64,000 bases of DNA, from positions 124,001 to 188,000 of the forward strand of contig NZ_JACVUI010000004.1 of assembly GCF_016624945.1 (NCBI RefSeq). Reading direction: 5' to 3'. The notes beneath the pieces were generated by a model. The model searched no databases and was not told the origin of the DNA. It saw nothing but the letters and a program-made list of their open reading frames with translations. Below are positions 26,837-36,393 of this stretch, one piece after another (position 1 is the first letter of the stretch; each line of letters begins with the position of its first letter). The translations under genes and the position numbers were made by a program. The DNA is from Acinetobacter sp. S54. GTDB lineage: Bacteria; Pseudomonadota; Gammaproteobacteria; Pseudomonadales; Moraxellaceae.

Positions 26837-27976
26837 TTATTTTCCCAATAGTTCGCGCGCTACGATTTCTTTCATAATCTCATTGGTCCCGCCGTAAATT
26901 TTTTGTACACGGGCATCGACAAAGAAACGTGAAATCGGGTATTCCTGCATGTAACCATAGCCGCCAAAGAGTTGTAGCAACTGGTCAATCACGTCACATT
27001 GAGTATCGGTAATAAAACATTTCAACGCAGCGACGTGATTAACACTGAGTTGATGTTGGTTATACAGTTCAGCACACTGATCTACAAAAGCCTGCGCAGC
27101 TTTGGCCTTGATTTGAGCATTGGCAAGCACAAAACGTGTATTTTGCATCTGGCTTAAATGTTGTCCAAAAGCTTTGCGTTGTAATACATAGTCTTTAGTC
27201 AGTTGAATAGCTCCTAAAATGGAACCAAGTGCCATCATGGAAATACTTAAACGCTCACGTGGCAATTCCTGCATCAGGTAAGAAAAGCCTTGTCCTTCGT
27301 CACCTAAACGTTGTGAGACAGGAACTTTGACCTGATCGAAAAAAAGTTCTGCGGTGTCTTGTGCATGTAAACCAATTTTTTTCAGTGAACGTCCTTTGGT
27401 TACTCCCCTTAGATGAGCATCAACTAAAAAGAGTGAGATTCCTTTAGCACGTGCCTGCGGATCAGTTTTTGCTACTAGTACGATTAAATCGGCATGGAGA
27501 CCGTTAGAAATAAAGGTTTTTGAACCATCAACCAGATAGTCACCACCATTTAAAACGGCTTGAGTACGAATTGCTTGTAAGTCAGATCCTGCATTGGCTT
27601 CTGTCATAGCAATCGCAGTGACTACTTCTCCAGTCACCATTTTAGGAAGCCAGTATTTTTTCTGCTCTTCACTGCCAAGATTTTGGATATAAGGAGAGAC
27701 CAATTCATTTTGGCCGCCAATAGCAACGGCCAGAGAAGTAAATCCCGCCTGTGCAGTTTCCTGAACGAGCATGAGTGAATAATGAATAGGTGCACCGTAG
27801 CCGCCATATTCTTCGGGAACATCAACACACAAAAATCCATTTTCACCCAGTTGATTCCAAATATTTCTTGGAATCAGAGCCTCCTGCTCCCAGAGTTCGT
27901 AGTAGGGCGCTACATGTTCTTTTAAAAACCGTCGATAATTATCCCGAAATAGTTCAAATTCCGTATCGTGCTGCAT
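26837..27976 (-). CDS. hcaD: Acyl-CoA dehydrogenase of the hca pathway
   Basis: A 379-residue flavoprotein. FAD-binding segments are TAIAMTEANAGSDLQAIRT and the C-terminal QLFGGYGYMQEYP. The catalytic glutamate is in KIYGGTNEIMKEI near the end. In ADP1 the corresponding enzyme oxidises saturated phenylpropionyl-CoA side chains to the cinnamoyl-CoA level so they can enter the lyase step. It lies between hcaC and hcaE. Start ATG at 27976 is preceded by AAAGGTG. Confidence 0.9.
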   Translation of the reverse strand: MQHDTEFELFRDNYRRFLKEHVAPYYELWEQEALIPRNIWNQLGENGFLCVDVPEEYGGYGAPIHYSLMLVQETAQAGFTSLAVAIGGQNELVSPYIQNLGSEEQKKYWLPKMVTGEVVTAIAMTEANAGSDLQAIRTQAVLNGGDYLVDGSKTFISNGLHADLIVLVAKTDPQARAKGISLFLVDAHLRGVTKGRSLKKIGLHAQDTAELFFDQVKVPVSQRLGDEGQGFSYLMQELPRERLSISMMALGSILGAIQLTKDYVLQRKAFGQHLSQMQNTRFVLANAQIKAKAAQAFVDQCAELYNQHQLSVNHVAALKCFITDTQCDVIDQLLQLFGGYGYMQEYPISRFFVDARVQKIYGGTNEIMKEIVARELLGK

Positions 27977-28052
27977 ATTTCACCTTTTCTAGGGCAAAAC
28001 TAAGGATAAAGCTCAAAAATAAATTTGAACTTTTTTATTTTATTTCAGTTGT

Positions 28053-29930
28053 TTAGTTATTTAAGACAGGAATCCGAAGAATTAAAGGATTGTCCGTTTG
28101 CTTTTGATAAAGTTCATCAATTAAGTCCGCTCGTCGCTTGGTAATATTGCTTTGATTCAGATTACCTTTATCGGTGATTTCTCCTGAATCCAGTTGTGGT
28201 GGTTCAGTCATCAAATACAGCATGGATACTCGATTGGAGCTACCCGTCGCATCTTTATTAAAATTCAATAAAAATTGACGGAACCATTGTTGTACCTTTG
28301 GATGTTTTAAAATTTCTTGAGTACTGTGGGCTTGTATATTAAGACCAGCATATTGGGCACATGCATCCAGTTTTGGAAAAATGAGGAAACCAATAGCACT
28401 CAAATTTGAACCCGTAATACAGACATCCTGAACCAGTAGGTTACCCTGAATGAGTACTTTATTGCGTAAGGTTCCGACGTTGACAAAAGTACCCGTATTA
28501 AGCTTAAAGTCCTCAGCAATGCGGCCGTCATACATTAGTCCCTGAGTTGGATCCGTTGGATCGACCAGACGTACCGCATCACCTGTATGGAAAAAACCTT
28601 CGTCATCAAATATGGTGCTTTGCTGATCAGATTTTAAACGCCAATAACCTCGCATTACATGTTGACCACGCACACAGAATTCTAGTTTGTCACCATGAGG
28701 TACTAGTTTGATTTCACAGCCGGGTGCAGGGTAACCAATAAAGCCCGCCATGACACGTGGTCCTGTTGTAAATGCACAGGACGGAGCAGTTTCAGTCATG
28801 CCTAACCCGCTCATAATCCTTATTTTTTCCCCACAATGCGCCTGAGCAATTTTATCTAGACGATTCCAGCCTGCTTCTGATAAAGCTGCGCCAGCAAAGA
28901 ATAAAATTTTCACTCGGGCAAAGAAACGATCACGAAGTTCTGCATCTTTCTCTAGGGCTTCGGTCAGTTCCTCCCAACCTTTAGGTACATTAAAATATAC
29001 AGTAGGGGAGATTTCCTTTAGATTGCGAATGGTTTCATCAAACTTACCTGCAACGGGTTTTCCATCATCAATATAAATAGTGCCCCCGTTATAAAGAGCG
29101 ATGCCAACATTATGACTTCCGCCAAAGGTATGATGCCAAGATAACCAATCCAGTAATACAGGCGGTGTTTTCTCAAACTCTGGAAAAGTTTGTAATAACA
29201 TCTGCTGATTTACACACAGCATTAAATGCGTGGTTGGTACAGCTTTAGGTAATTTGGTTGAACCAGAAGTAAACAAAAATTTGGCAATTTGGTGTTCATC
29301 AAGTGTTTGATAAAACTCCTGAACATCGGTAACAGGAGTATCGAGTAAAGATTGAAAAGAGGTACATTGCTGTTGTCCCACAATGCCCGTATTCGTGATA
29401 ATTTCTATATCGGATGTTGCGCACGCTTGGATGGCTTTGGCAAAAGTTTGCCCATCACTCGCATAAACCATGCCCGGCGTGAGAACCTCAAAGATATGTT
29501 TGAGCTTGCCAAAATCTTGAGAAATTAAAGAATAAGCAGGGGAAATAGCAGAAAAGGGAACACCCGCTAACATAGCACCCATTGACAGTGTTAGATGCTC
29601 AAGATCATTTCCCGATAGAATGAGTAGAGGCCGTTCCTGATTTAAATTGCGTCGGTGTAATGCCTGTGCAATGTGCCATGCACGTTGTAAGGTGTCGGCA
29701 TAACTTAGTTTGATCCATTGCCCTTCAGCATTGCGTTTAGCTGCGAAAATGTGCTCAGGTTGAGTCTTGGCAAAATGAATCAGCCGATCAGTTAATTTTT
29801 GTGGATAAGGTTTTAACTGTTCTTTAGGCTCAATATAAAGTACCTGATCTTGATATCTATAAGTGATATCGTGTGATCCAAGTTTAACCAACCGTTCGCG
29901 GTCTTGTGATTGAGTGGCATTCATTTGCAT
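28053..29930 (-). CDS. hcaC: Hydroxycinnamate (feruloyl/coumaroyl) CoA ligase
   Basis: An AMP-forming acyl-CoA synthetase of about 625 residues. The P-loop motif is KFLFTSGSTKLPKAVP, followed by SGLGMTETAPSCAF. The hinge region carries FHTGDAVRLVDP, and the C-terminal part includes NLSAIGFLIFPKL, all typical of the feruloyl-CoA synthase family. It activates ferulate, p-coumarate and caffeate to CoA thioesters with ATP. I chose ATG at 29930, eight bases after a GGAG site; GTG at 29939 and ATG at 29924 are alternatives. It lies downstream of hcaB, and its thioester products are the reported inducers recognised by HcaR in ADP1. Confidence 0.9.
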   Translation of the reverse strand: MQMNATQSQDRERLVKLGSHDITYRYQDQVLYIEPKEQLKPYPQKLTDRLIHFAKTQPEHIFAAKRNAEGQWIKLSYADTLQRAWHIAQALHRRNLNQERPLLILSGNDLEHLTLSMGAMLAGVPFSAISPAYSLISQDFGKLKHIFEVLTPGMVYASDGQTFAKAIQACATSDIEIITNTGIVGQQQCTSFQSLLDTPVTDVQEFYQTLDEHQIAKFLFTSGSTKLPKAVPTTHLMLCVNQQMLLQTFPEFEKTPPVLLDWLSWHHTFGGSHNVGIALYNGGTIYIDDGKPVAGKFDETIRNLKEISPTVYFNVPKGWEELTEALEKDAELRDRFFARVKILFFAGAALSEAGWNRLDKIAQAHCGEKIRIMSGLGMTETAPSCAFTTGPRVMAGFIGYPAPGCEIKLVPHGDKLEFCVRGQHVMRGYWRLKSDQQSTIFDDEGFFHTGDAVRLVDPTDPTQGLMYDGRIAEDFKLNTGTFVNVGTLRNKVLIQGNLLVQDVCITGSNLSAIGFLIFPKLDACAQYAGLNIQAHSTQEILKHPKVQQWFRQFLLNFNKDATGSSNRVSMLYLMTEPPQLDSGEITDKGNLNQSNITKRRADLIDELYQKQTDNPLILRIPVLNN

Positions 29931-30034
29931 TTCTTTCACTCCGTGGAAAGCGCATTACTGCGCTTGTTTTTGCATCATGCAATTTTTATTAAAAGTTTAT
30001 TGTTGTCATTTAACCGCTCAAGTTAAATTAACCT

Positions 30035-31486
30035 TTAGATCGGATAATGACGTGATTGAGTTTGCACAGTAATCCATCTCAACTCGGTAAATTCGGCAAT
30101 GGAAGCCTTACTTCCAAAACGTCCATAACCGCTGGATTTAGTTCCACCAAATGGCATTTGTGCTTCATCATGCACGGTTGCGCCATTAATGTGACAAATT
30201 CCTGAATCAATCTGCTTGGCAACCTCAAACGCTTCAGCAAAATTTTGACTAAAGACCGCCGATGACAAGCCAAATTCACTGTCATTGGCCAGTGCAATGC
30301 CTTCTTCAAGGGTATGAAAGCGTTGGACTGTACATACGGGGCCAAACGACTCTTCACGATACAGCAGCATCTCTGGCTGAATGTTGAGCACCAAGGTCGG
30401 TTGCATTGTAGTGTCATCAATCTGAATACCCAATGGTAAATCGGCCCCTTTACTTTGAGCATCGTCTAATAAATGCTGAATACGCTCAGCGGCACGTTGA
30501 CTTTCTAACACACCTAACACATTGTTTTGAACTGTTGGATTACCCGCTTTCAGTGATTGTGTTTTTGCAATCAGTTTTTCTATAAATTGATCAGCTATAC
30601 CATCTTGAACCAAAACCCGTTCAGTGGACATGCAGATCTGGCCCTGATTGAAAAAAGCACCAAAGGCAACTGCATTGACTGCTTCATCTAAATGGGCTTC
30701 ATTTAAAATGATAACTGGCGCTTTACCCCCAAGTTCAAGTAACACAGGTTTTAGATATTTTGCCGCTGTTTCGGCAATAATTTTTCCTACTTTAGTTGAA
30801 CCCGTAAAATTAATTCGTTTTACTGCAGGGTGCTCAATTAAGCGTTGTACAATTTGAGGTGCGTCTTCTGGTGCATGGGTAATGACATTGACTACGCCAT
30901 CGCCTAGACCCGCTTCATATAAAATCTGTCCGATTAAACGATGCGTTGCAGGGCAAGCTTCAGATGCTTTTAGTACCACAGTATTACCGCAAGCCAATGG
31001 CATCGCCAAAGCACGAGTCGGCAAAATTACCGGTGCATTCCAAGGTGCAATTCCAACCACCACACCACAAGGAACTCGAATGCCCATCGCCAGATTTCCC
31101 GGTACATCAGAAGGAATCAGACTACCGTCAATCTGCGTGGTCATGGCAGCAGCTTCACGGAGCATATTGGCTGCAAGATGCACATTAAACCCATACCATG
31201 TTGCAGTTGAACCTGTTTCCTGCATCCCTATCTGAATAAACTGATCACTATGTTGATCCATTAAATCTGCCGCTTTTAATAAACGTAAACGACGCTCAGT
31301 TGGGGAAAGTTTTGACCAAACTTGAAAAGCTTGCTGTGCTGATTCGATCGCACGATCAACATCCTCAAGTGTTGCAGCTGCCGCCACACTTGCGACTTGA
31401 CCATCAATGGGGCTAATGCGTTTAAAGCTTGCCCGATTAGATGCATCAAGGGATTGACCGTGAATGAGTAACTGTACATTTTGCAT
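30035..31486 (-). CDS. hcaB: Aromatic aldehyde dehydrogenase (vanillin / 4-hydroxybenzaldehyde)
   Basis: A 483-residue NAD(P)-dependent aldehyde dehydrogenase. The catalytic cysteine is in FFNQGQICMSTERVL and the general-base glutamate in LLELGGKAPVIIL. The cofactor-binding segment FTGSTKVGKIIAE is also present. It oxidises the aldehydes released by HcaA (vanillin, 4-hydroxy- and 3,4-dihydroxybenzaldehyde) to vanillate, 4-hydroxybenzoate and protocatechuate. Start ATG at 31486 follows AAGGA. The gene lies 35 bp after hcaA. Confidence 0.92.
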   Translation of the reverse strand: MQNVQLLIHGQSLDASNRASFKRISPIDGQVASVAAAATLEDVDRAIESAQQAFQVWSKLSPTERRLRLLKAADLMDQHSDQFIQIGMQETGSTATWYGFNVHLAANMLREAAAMTTQIDGSLIPSDVPGNLAMGIRVPCGVVVGIAPWNAPVILPTRALAMPLACGNTVVLKASEACPATHRLIGQILYEAGLGDGVVNVITHAPEDAPQIVQRLIEHPAVKRINFTGSTKVGKIIAETAAKYLKPVLLELGGKAPVIILNEAHLDEAVNAVAFGAFFNQGQICMSTERVLVQDGIADQFIEKLIAKTQSLKAGNPTVQNNVLGVLESQRAAERIQHLLDDAQSKGADLPLGIQIDDTTMQPTLVLNIQPEMLLYREESFGPVCTVQRFHTLEEGIALANDSEFGLSSAVFSQNFAEAFEVAKQIDSGICHINGATVHDEAQMPFGGTKSSGYGRFGSKASIAEFTELRWITVQTQSRHYPI

Positions 31487-31521
31487 GGGTTGTGTCCTTA
31501 CATAGCCGATAAAATCAGAAG

Positions 31522-32355
31522 TTAACCAGTACGCTTATAGCTCTGTAAACCCGGTTTAATCGATTTTTCGTCCAAGAATTGTTTCAATCCTTCCTGACGT
31601 CCGCCTTCGGTATCACGATGGATACATTGATCCAGTTTGGCATATAAATAGTCTTCGTTTTGATCCCATGTAAGTTCACGACAACGCTTAAAGCCATTTT
31701 TAGCAGTACGCAGTACGACTGGGTTTTTCTCAAGTAGGCAATTTGCCAGTTCTGTGACTTCTGCTTTAAGTTGGGCCAAAGGAACGCTTTTGTTAATCAG
31801 TCCCATTTGTTCGGCTTCTTTCCCACTAAAAGTTTTACCGGTCATGATGTAATACAATGATGCACGGTGACCCACAGTATCTGCCATTGCCTTACTTACA
31901 AGATTACCGGGTGGAATGCCCCAGTTAATTTCAGACAAACCAAAAGTCGCCTCATCGGCCGCTATTGCTAGATCACATGCTACTAGTGGAGAAAAGCCAC
32001 CGCCAAAACACCAACCATTGACCATGGCAATCGTTGGTTTTGAATACATTCTGAGTAATTGCCACTGCCAGCGGCAAGAGTCACGACGAATACGTTCCTG
32101 AAAAATTTCGGGTTGTGTATCCACTTCACGAAAGTATTCTTTTAAATCCATTCCCGCAGTCCATGAATCACCTGCACCTGTTAAGACTAAAACTCTGGCA
32201 TTTTGATCAAGTTCTAGCGTTTCAAGTACATCAATCATCTCGCGGTTGAGGGTCGGACTCATGGCATTTTTCTTTTCAGGACGGTTTAAAGTCACCCATG
32301 CAATGCCATTTTCTAATTGTACATCAACGGTTTCCCAACGTTTTTCGTATGTCAT
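31522..32355 (-). CDS. hcaA: Hydroxycinnamoyl-CoA hydratase-lyase (crotonase family)
   Basis: A 277-residue crotonase-fold enzyme. The oxyanion-hole segments are TAGMDLKEYF and GWCFGGGFSPLVACDLAIAA. The acidic catalytic region FGLSEINWGIPPG matches feruloyl-CoA hydratase-lyases. It hydrates feruloyl-, coumaroyl- or caffeoyl-CoA and cleaves it to the aromatic aldehyde plus acetyl-CoA. The ATG at 32355 has an exact AAGGAG site 8 bases upstream; the longer frame from 32424 would read through the promoter elements. It is the first gene of the operon. Confidence 0.93.
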   Translation of the reverse strand: MTYEKRWETVDVQLENGIAWVTLNRPEKKNAMSPTLNREMIDVLETLELDQNARVLVLTGAGDSWTAGMDLKEYFREVDTQPEIFQERIRRDSCRWQWQLLRMYSKPTIAMVNGWCFGGGFSPLVACDLAIAADEATFGLSEINWGIPPGNLVSKAMADTVGHRASLYYIMTGKTFSGKEAEQMGLINKSVPLAQLKAEVTELANCLLEKNPVVLRTAKNGFKRCRELTWDQNEDYLYAKLDQCIHRDTEGGRQEGLKQFLDEKSIKPGLQSYKRTG

Positions 32356-32612
32356 GTGTATTCTCCTTAAATGACATTTGTGCTGCTCTGGATTTAATTT
32401 AATATCAGTTAAACTTACATTCAAGTGTTTTTTGCAAAATAATTAAATTTTTTTATATTTAATTGAAAATTATAAATAAAAATATTTAATTTAAAATTAT
32501 TAGTAAAATGGTATTGATTTTTTTATAAGCTTAACTGATATTTTAAGAGTGTTGTAACAACACTACACAATAAAAAATGTCATGGAAATCTGGTCTAAAT
32601 AAGGAAAGGACT
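32356..32612. promoter_or_regulatory. Divergent hcaA/hcaK promoter region with paired operator-like elements
   Basis: Two copies of a 17-bp element lie in inverted orientation: 32401-32417 near hcaA and 32526-32542 near hcaK. They differ at a single base. A separate perfect 8-1-8 palindrome (AGTGTTGT-A-ACAACACT) spans 32548-32564, about 50 bases before the hcaK start. These are the best candidates for HcaR operators controlling both transcripts. The region between them is very AT-rich. Confidence 0.65.
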
Positions 32613-33839
32613 ATGGATAAAGTACTACATCCGTCAGGAAGGGCGAAGCTGACGTTACTACTGTGTTTTGCAATTGCAATCTTTGAAGGTTTTGATCTTC
32701 AATCAATGGGCGTGGCAGCACCGCGCATGCGCGCAGAGTTTATGCTGGACAATGCACAAATGGCGTGGGCATTTAGTGCAGCCATTATTGGAACTTTGCC
32801 GGGTGCCATTATTGGTGGGCGATTGGCTGATATTATTGGCCGTAAGAAGATTTTGATTATTAGCATTTTAATCTTTGGTGTAATGTCTTTACTTACTGCC
32901 TACGCCGAAAATTATAGCTTACTTTTACTCATTCGCTTTTTTACAGGTTTGGGCATGGGTGGGGCTTTACCAATGATGATTACTTTGGCTTCAGAAGCTG
33001 TTGCTGAAAATCGAAAAGCAACTGCGGTTAGTATTATGTACAGTGGCATTCCTTTTGGCGGTCTACTCACTTCAGTGGTTGCTATGTTATTGGCAGGTGA
33101 TAGCGAATGGCGACATATTTTTTATGTGGGTGGTATTGCTCCCATTCTATTAATTCCACTACTCATGAAGTATCTACCAGAGTCTAAAAGTTATTTGCAA
33201 CAAAAGACACAAACACCTACTCCTTTTTTCGAGGTGTTATTTGCCAAAGAAAGACGTATGTCGACTCTTCAAATCTGGGTCAGTTTCTTTTGTACGCTGG
33301 TAGTTTTGTATTTCCTATTGAACTGGCTACCGCTGCTGATGGGTGCGCAAGGACTTTCCAAATTAGAAGCCAACTACGTGCAAATGGGTTACAACGTAGG
33401 CGGAATTTTTGGATCCATTCTCATGGGTATGTTACTGGATAAGATGCGTATGGGGAGCGTTATTAAATTTATTTACGCGGGTATTTTGGTCGCGCTTTGC
33501 TGTTTATCAATTTCTCCAACGGTTGCCTTATTGGCACTTTCTGCTGTGGGGTGTGGTTTATTTATTGTAGGTGGTCAATCTGCACTTTATGGATTGGCTG
33601 CAATGTATTATCCCACTGAAATGCGTGGCACTGGGGTCGGGGCTGCTGTTGCAATTGGACGAATCGGTTCATTTGCAGGTCCATTGTTTGCAGGATTTCT
33701 GTTATCACTGGGGCAAAGTGCCACGATTGTAATAGGCTCAAGTATCCCTGTGATTTTGATTGCTGCAATTTCAGCCTTACTGCTTGTCAGAAAGCCTAAA
33801 CAGGCAGTACAGTTAGCACATAGCCAAAGTACCACTTAA
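32613..33839 (+). CDS. hcaK: Aromatic acid transporter, MFS (AAHS family)
   Basis: A 408-residue major-facilitator protein with 12 predicted spans. The start has the family's acidic motif FEGFDLQSMGVAAP. The loop 2-3 signature GGRLADIIGRKK and RFFTGLGMGGALPM place it in the aromatic acid:H+ symporter group with PcaK and BenK. It would import hydroxycinnamates across the inner membrane. The ATG at 32613 follows AAGGAAAGG; the earlier ATG at 32577 lies within the promoter region. It diverges from hcaA. Confidence 0.9.
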   Translation: MDKVLHPSGRAKLTLLLCFAIAIFEGFDLQSMGVAAPRMRAEFMLDNAQMAWAFSAAIIGTLPGAIIGGRLADIIGRKKILIISILIFGVMSLLTAYAENYSLLLLIRFFTGLGMGGALPMMITLASEAVAENRKATAVSIMYSGIPFGGLLTSVVAMLLAGDSEWRHIFYVGGIAPILLIPLLMKYLPESKSYLQQKTQTPTPFFEVLFAKERRMSTLQIWVSFFCTLVVLYFLLNWLPLLMGAQGLSKLEANYVQMGYNVGGIFGSILMGMLLDKMRMGSVIKFIYAGILVALCCLSISPTVALLALSAVGCGLFIVGGQSALYGLAAMYYPTEMRGTGVGAAVAIGRIGSFAGPLFAGFLLSLGQSATIVIGSSIPVILIAAISALLLVRKPKQAVQLAHSQSTT

Positions 33840-33846
33840 GTGAAAT

Positions 33847-33877
33847 AAAAAGTATGGAGCAGGGCTTCATACTTTTT
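33847..33877 (+). terminator. Intrinsic terminator between hcaK and hcaR
   Basis: Stem AAAAAGTATG / CATACTTTTT around an 11-base loop, ending in a T run. It begins 8 bases past the hcaK stop and 23 bases before hcaR. It would lower read-through into the regulator or leave it to its own promoter. Confidence 0.75.
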
Positions 33878-33899
33878 TTAATTCTGATGATAAAAGCCT

Positions 33900-34376
33900 A
33901 TGCGAAACTCAAATTCAATTGAAAAAAAACGAGAAGATGAACCTAGACTCAGCTATATGATCGCTCGTGTGGATCGAATCATTAGTAAACATCTCACAGA
34001 ATGTCTAAAAGATTTAAATATTAGCTTACCTCAATTTACTGCTTTATCGGTTTTGGCAGCTAAACCGAACTTATCTAATGCCAAGCTGGCAGAGCGTTCT
34101 TTTATCAAACCTCAATCTGCCAATAAAATTTTACAAGACTTGTTGGCCAATGACTGGATTGAAAAAACACCAGATCCAACTCATGGTCGTCGTATTCTGT
34201 TGACGGTGACCCCTAAAGGTCTGGCAAAGTTAGCAGAATGTAATCATGTGGTTGAAAAAGTGGAACGCCAAATGTTGCAGGGCATAGATATTAATTTGGC
34301 TTACTTAATTCGCAATAATCTAGAAATTATGGTGAAAAACCTAAGCACAACTCCTGCAATAATAGACGAATCCTAA
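33900..34376 (+). CDS. hcaR: MarR-family repressor of the hca genes
   Basis: A 158-residue MarR protein. The winged helix is readable as LSNAKLAERSFIKPQSANKILQDL, with the wing THGRRILLTVTPKG. The dimerisation helices flank it. In ADP1 HcaR represses the hca operon and is relieved by hydroxycinnamoyl-CoA thioesters. Gene position after hcaK matches. It converges with the next TetR gene with only 7 bp between stops. Confidence 0.88.
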   Translation: MRNSNSIEKKREDEPRLSYMIARVDRIISKHLTECLKDLNISLPQFTALSVLAAKPNLSNAKLAERSFIKPQSANKILQDLLANDWIEKTPDPTHGRRILLTVTPKGLAKLAECNHVVEKVERQMLQGIDINLAYLIRNNLEIMVKNLSTTPAIIDES

Positions 34377-34383
34377 AGTTGGA

Positions 34384-35001
34384 CTAGCGTTCACTTTTAG
34401 CCAGTTCGACGTTGATATAGCTCATAATCATGGTTTTTAAACCTTGCACTAGCTCATCAAAAGTGATGTAGGGATTGGGCAAAATCAAATGTCGGGCAAT
34501 ATTAAAAATTCCACTATTGATACTAACGTATGCGGTCACGGCTAAATTATTGACTTTAAGATATTTGGGATTATGCATCATGTATTTCATAACGATATTC
34601 ATCAACTCACGTTCAATCTGGTTGATATATTTGTCATATTTCAGCTCACTGGCATAACGTAAGCAAAGCAAATAACGTTCATTATTTTGGGTCAGTAAGT
34701 CGCGAAAAGTATAAAAGATAAGCTCAATAACCGATTCGAGATCCATATTCATAATGATGGGGGTAAGATTCTGAATCATGTCCAAAATCTCCTGCACAAA
34801 AGAATGTGCCATTGCATCATAGATTTCTTCTTTGTTTTTAAAGTATTCGTACAATGAGCCAACACTCACCCCTGCAATATCTGCAATATGTCGGGTAGTC
34901 GTACCGCTGGTGCCATGTAATGCAACAGAAATAAAACCTGCTTCAATAATGGTGTCAACCGTGACTTTAGCGCGAGTCTGGCGTGGTTTACGTGTGCTCA
35001 A
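34384..35001 (-). CDS. TetR-family transcriptional regulator
   Basis: A 205-residue TetR protein. The helix-turn-helix is clear (TRHIADIAGVSVGSLYEYFKNKEEIYDAM in segments). The start is a TTG at 35001 with AAGGA 8 bases upstream. The C-terminal ligand domain is not similar to one I can name. It diverges from a four-gene operon starting at 35384 and probably controls it. A repeated AATCCGAAYA motif lies between them. Confidence 0.88.
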   Translation of the reverse strand: MSTRKPRQTRAKVTVDTIIEAGFISVALHGTSGTTTRHIADIAGVSVGSLYEYFKNKEEIYDAMAHSFVQEILDMIQNLTPIIMNMDLESVIELIFYTFRDLLTQNNERYLLCLRYASELKYDKYINQIERELMNIVMKYMMHNPKYLKVNNLAVTAYVSINSGIFNIARHLILPNPYITFDELVQGLKTMIMSYINVELAKSER

Positions 35002-35383
35002 CGTTGAATCCTTAAAATCCGAATATTAGTTCAAGTTATCATGTCAGGCCATATTCACCAAATTAAAAAACATAAATCCGAACAGGTGAAATTGTTTATT
35101 TAACTTAATTTTTTAGAGAAAAATAAATAAATAATGTCATTTGCTTAAAGTGTCATTATTTATATTATTTTTTGCCAATATATTTATTTATACTTAGTAA
35201 AAACAAATAATTATATTTGAATGGTTTTAATGGCGAGGTGGGAAGAGTTGACTCTTTTATGGTGATTTGGAAAATTTAGACCCGAATTGAATCCGAACAT
35301 GAGATCAGATTAGCATGAAACTGTCCTCGAAGTGTGAACAATATTTCGGTTTACATGATTGAATGCTTTAAGAAGGTGTCGCC
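35002..35383. promoter_or_regulatory. Promoter region between the TetR gene and the four-gene operon
   Basis: This 382-bp region has no gene. The 10-base motif AATCCGAA(C/T)A occurs three times in the same orientation (35016-35025, 35075-35084, 35290-35299). These are candidate TetR half-sites. The rest is AT-rich; a GGTGTCGCC leader precedes the ATG at 35384. Confidence 0.45.
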
Positions 35384-36346
35384 ATGATTACGACAGTAGT
35401 AAAAAAATCAGTCCAAGCTTTCAAATCCACGCCAAAATTTGAATTATCTGATTATTCTCAAAAACAAACCATTCCTATTCGTCATCTGGCGATTGGATTT
35501 GAAGGTCAAGAAATTGATATTTCATTTTATATGAATAATCAGTTTGCTACGATTTTTTTCGCCACACTTTCTGTATTTTTGACTTATGGTGAAGATTTGG
35601 TGATTGAAACTGCGCGTTTTCATCGTGATATGGTAAAAGATCCAATTTTGAAACAGCGCGTAACTTCACTTATTGGACAAGAAGCCATTCATTCTAAATT
35701 ACATAATGAATTTAATGATGCTATTGCTCATGAAGCGATTAACTATCCTGTCGCTTTATATCGGTTTTTGGGTGAAAAATTCTTTGAAAATATTTTCTTA
35801 AAATTTCCACAACCTTTAAAGCTTTCCATGATGGCTGGAATTGAACATTTTACTGCTGTACTGGCCGAATACATGATGAAGCATGAAAAGAATTTTTATT
35901 ATTCAGATGATGCTAAAACACGTGCTATGTGGATGTGGCATATGTTGGAAGAGTCAGAACATAAAGATATTGCCTATGATGTTTACCAGTTATTGAATGG
36001 CAATTATCCACTACGGGCAGCAGGCTTTTTTATTGCATTTGGTACAATTTTAGGCCTGATCCCATTTTCCACTCTTTTTGTTCCGATGCTACGCAAGCCG
36101 AAAGATATGTTGACTCGAAAGTTTTGGAAAGATGCGAGTCGCGGTGTGAGCTTGATTTTCAGTCCAAAAGATGGAGTATTTGGAAGCACGATGGGGCAAA
36201 TCTTTGATTACTTACGTCCAGATTTTCATCCGGATGATCATGATACAACCGCTTATCTTGAATATTACAAAGATAAACTGCTGTCAGAAGGTGGAGCTAT
36301 TGCGCCTTATCTGGTTAAAACATTTACGCCACCATTACGTCACTAA
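35384..36346 (+). CDS. Predicted metal-dependent hydrolase (PF10118, ferritin-like helices)
   Basis: A 320-residue protein. Glutamate and histidine residues in successive helices could bind a di-metal centre: GEDLVIETARFHRD, then IGQEAIHSKLHNEF, then MLEESEHKDIAYDV. This arrangement recalls diiron carboxylate proteins. A hydrophobic segment (AAGFFIAFGTILGLIPFSTLF) near residue 215 suggests membrane association. Family function is unknown. It is the first gene of a run with an SDR, a flavin monooxygenase and a methyltransferase. Confidence 0.8.
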   Translation: MITTVVKKSVQAFKSTPKFELSDYSQKQTIPIRHLAIGFEGQEIDISFYMNNQFATIFFATLSVFLTYGEDLVIETARFHRDMVKDPILKQRVTSLIGQEAIHSKLHNEFNDAIAHEAINYPVALYRFLGEKFFENIFLKFPQPLKLSMMAGIEHFTAVLAEYMMKHEKNFYYSDDAKTRAMWMWHMLEESEHKDIAYDVYQLLNGNYPLRAAGFFIAFGTILGLIPFSTLFVPMLRKPKDMLTRKFWKDASRGVSLIFSPKDGVFGSTMGQIFDYLRPDFHPDDHDTTAYLEYYKDKLLSEGGAIAPYLVKTFTPPLRH

Positions 36347-36393
36347 GCAAGGATGATGTTCAGTCAATCGGCTGAGTTAAAAGGGAACAGCTT

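Noticed and set aside
30079..31479. Several opposite- or shifted-frame reading frames across hcaB
   Set aside because: They are shadows of the aldehyde dehydrogenase gene, whose catalytic motifs are all in one frame.
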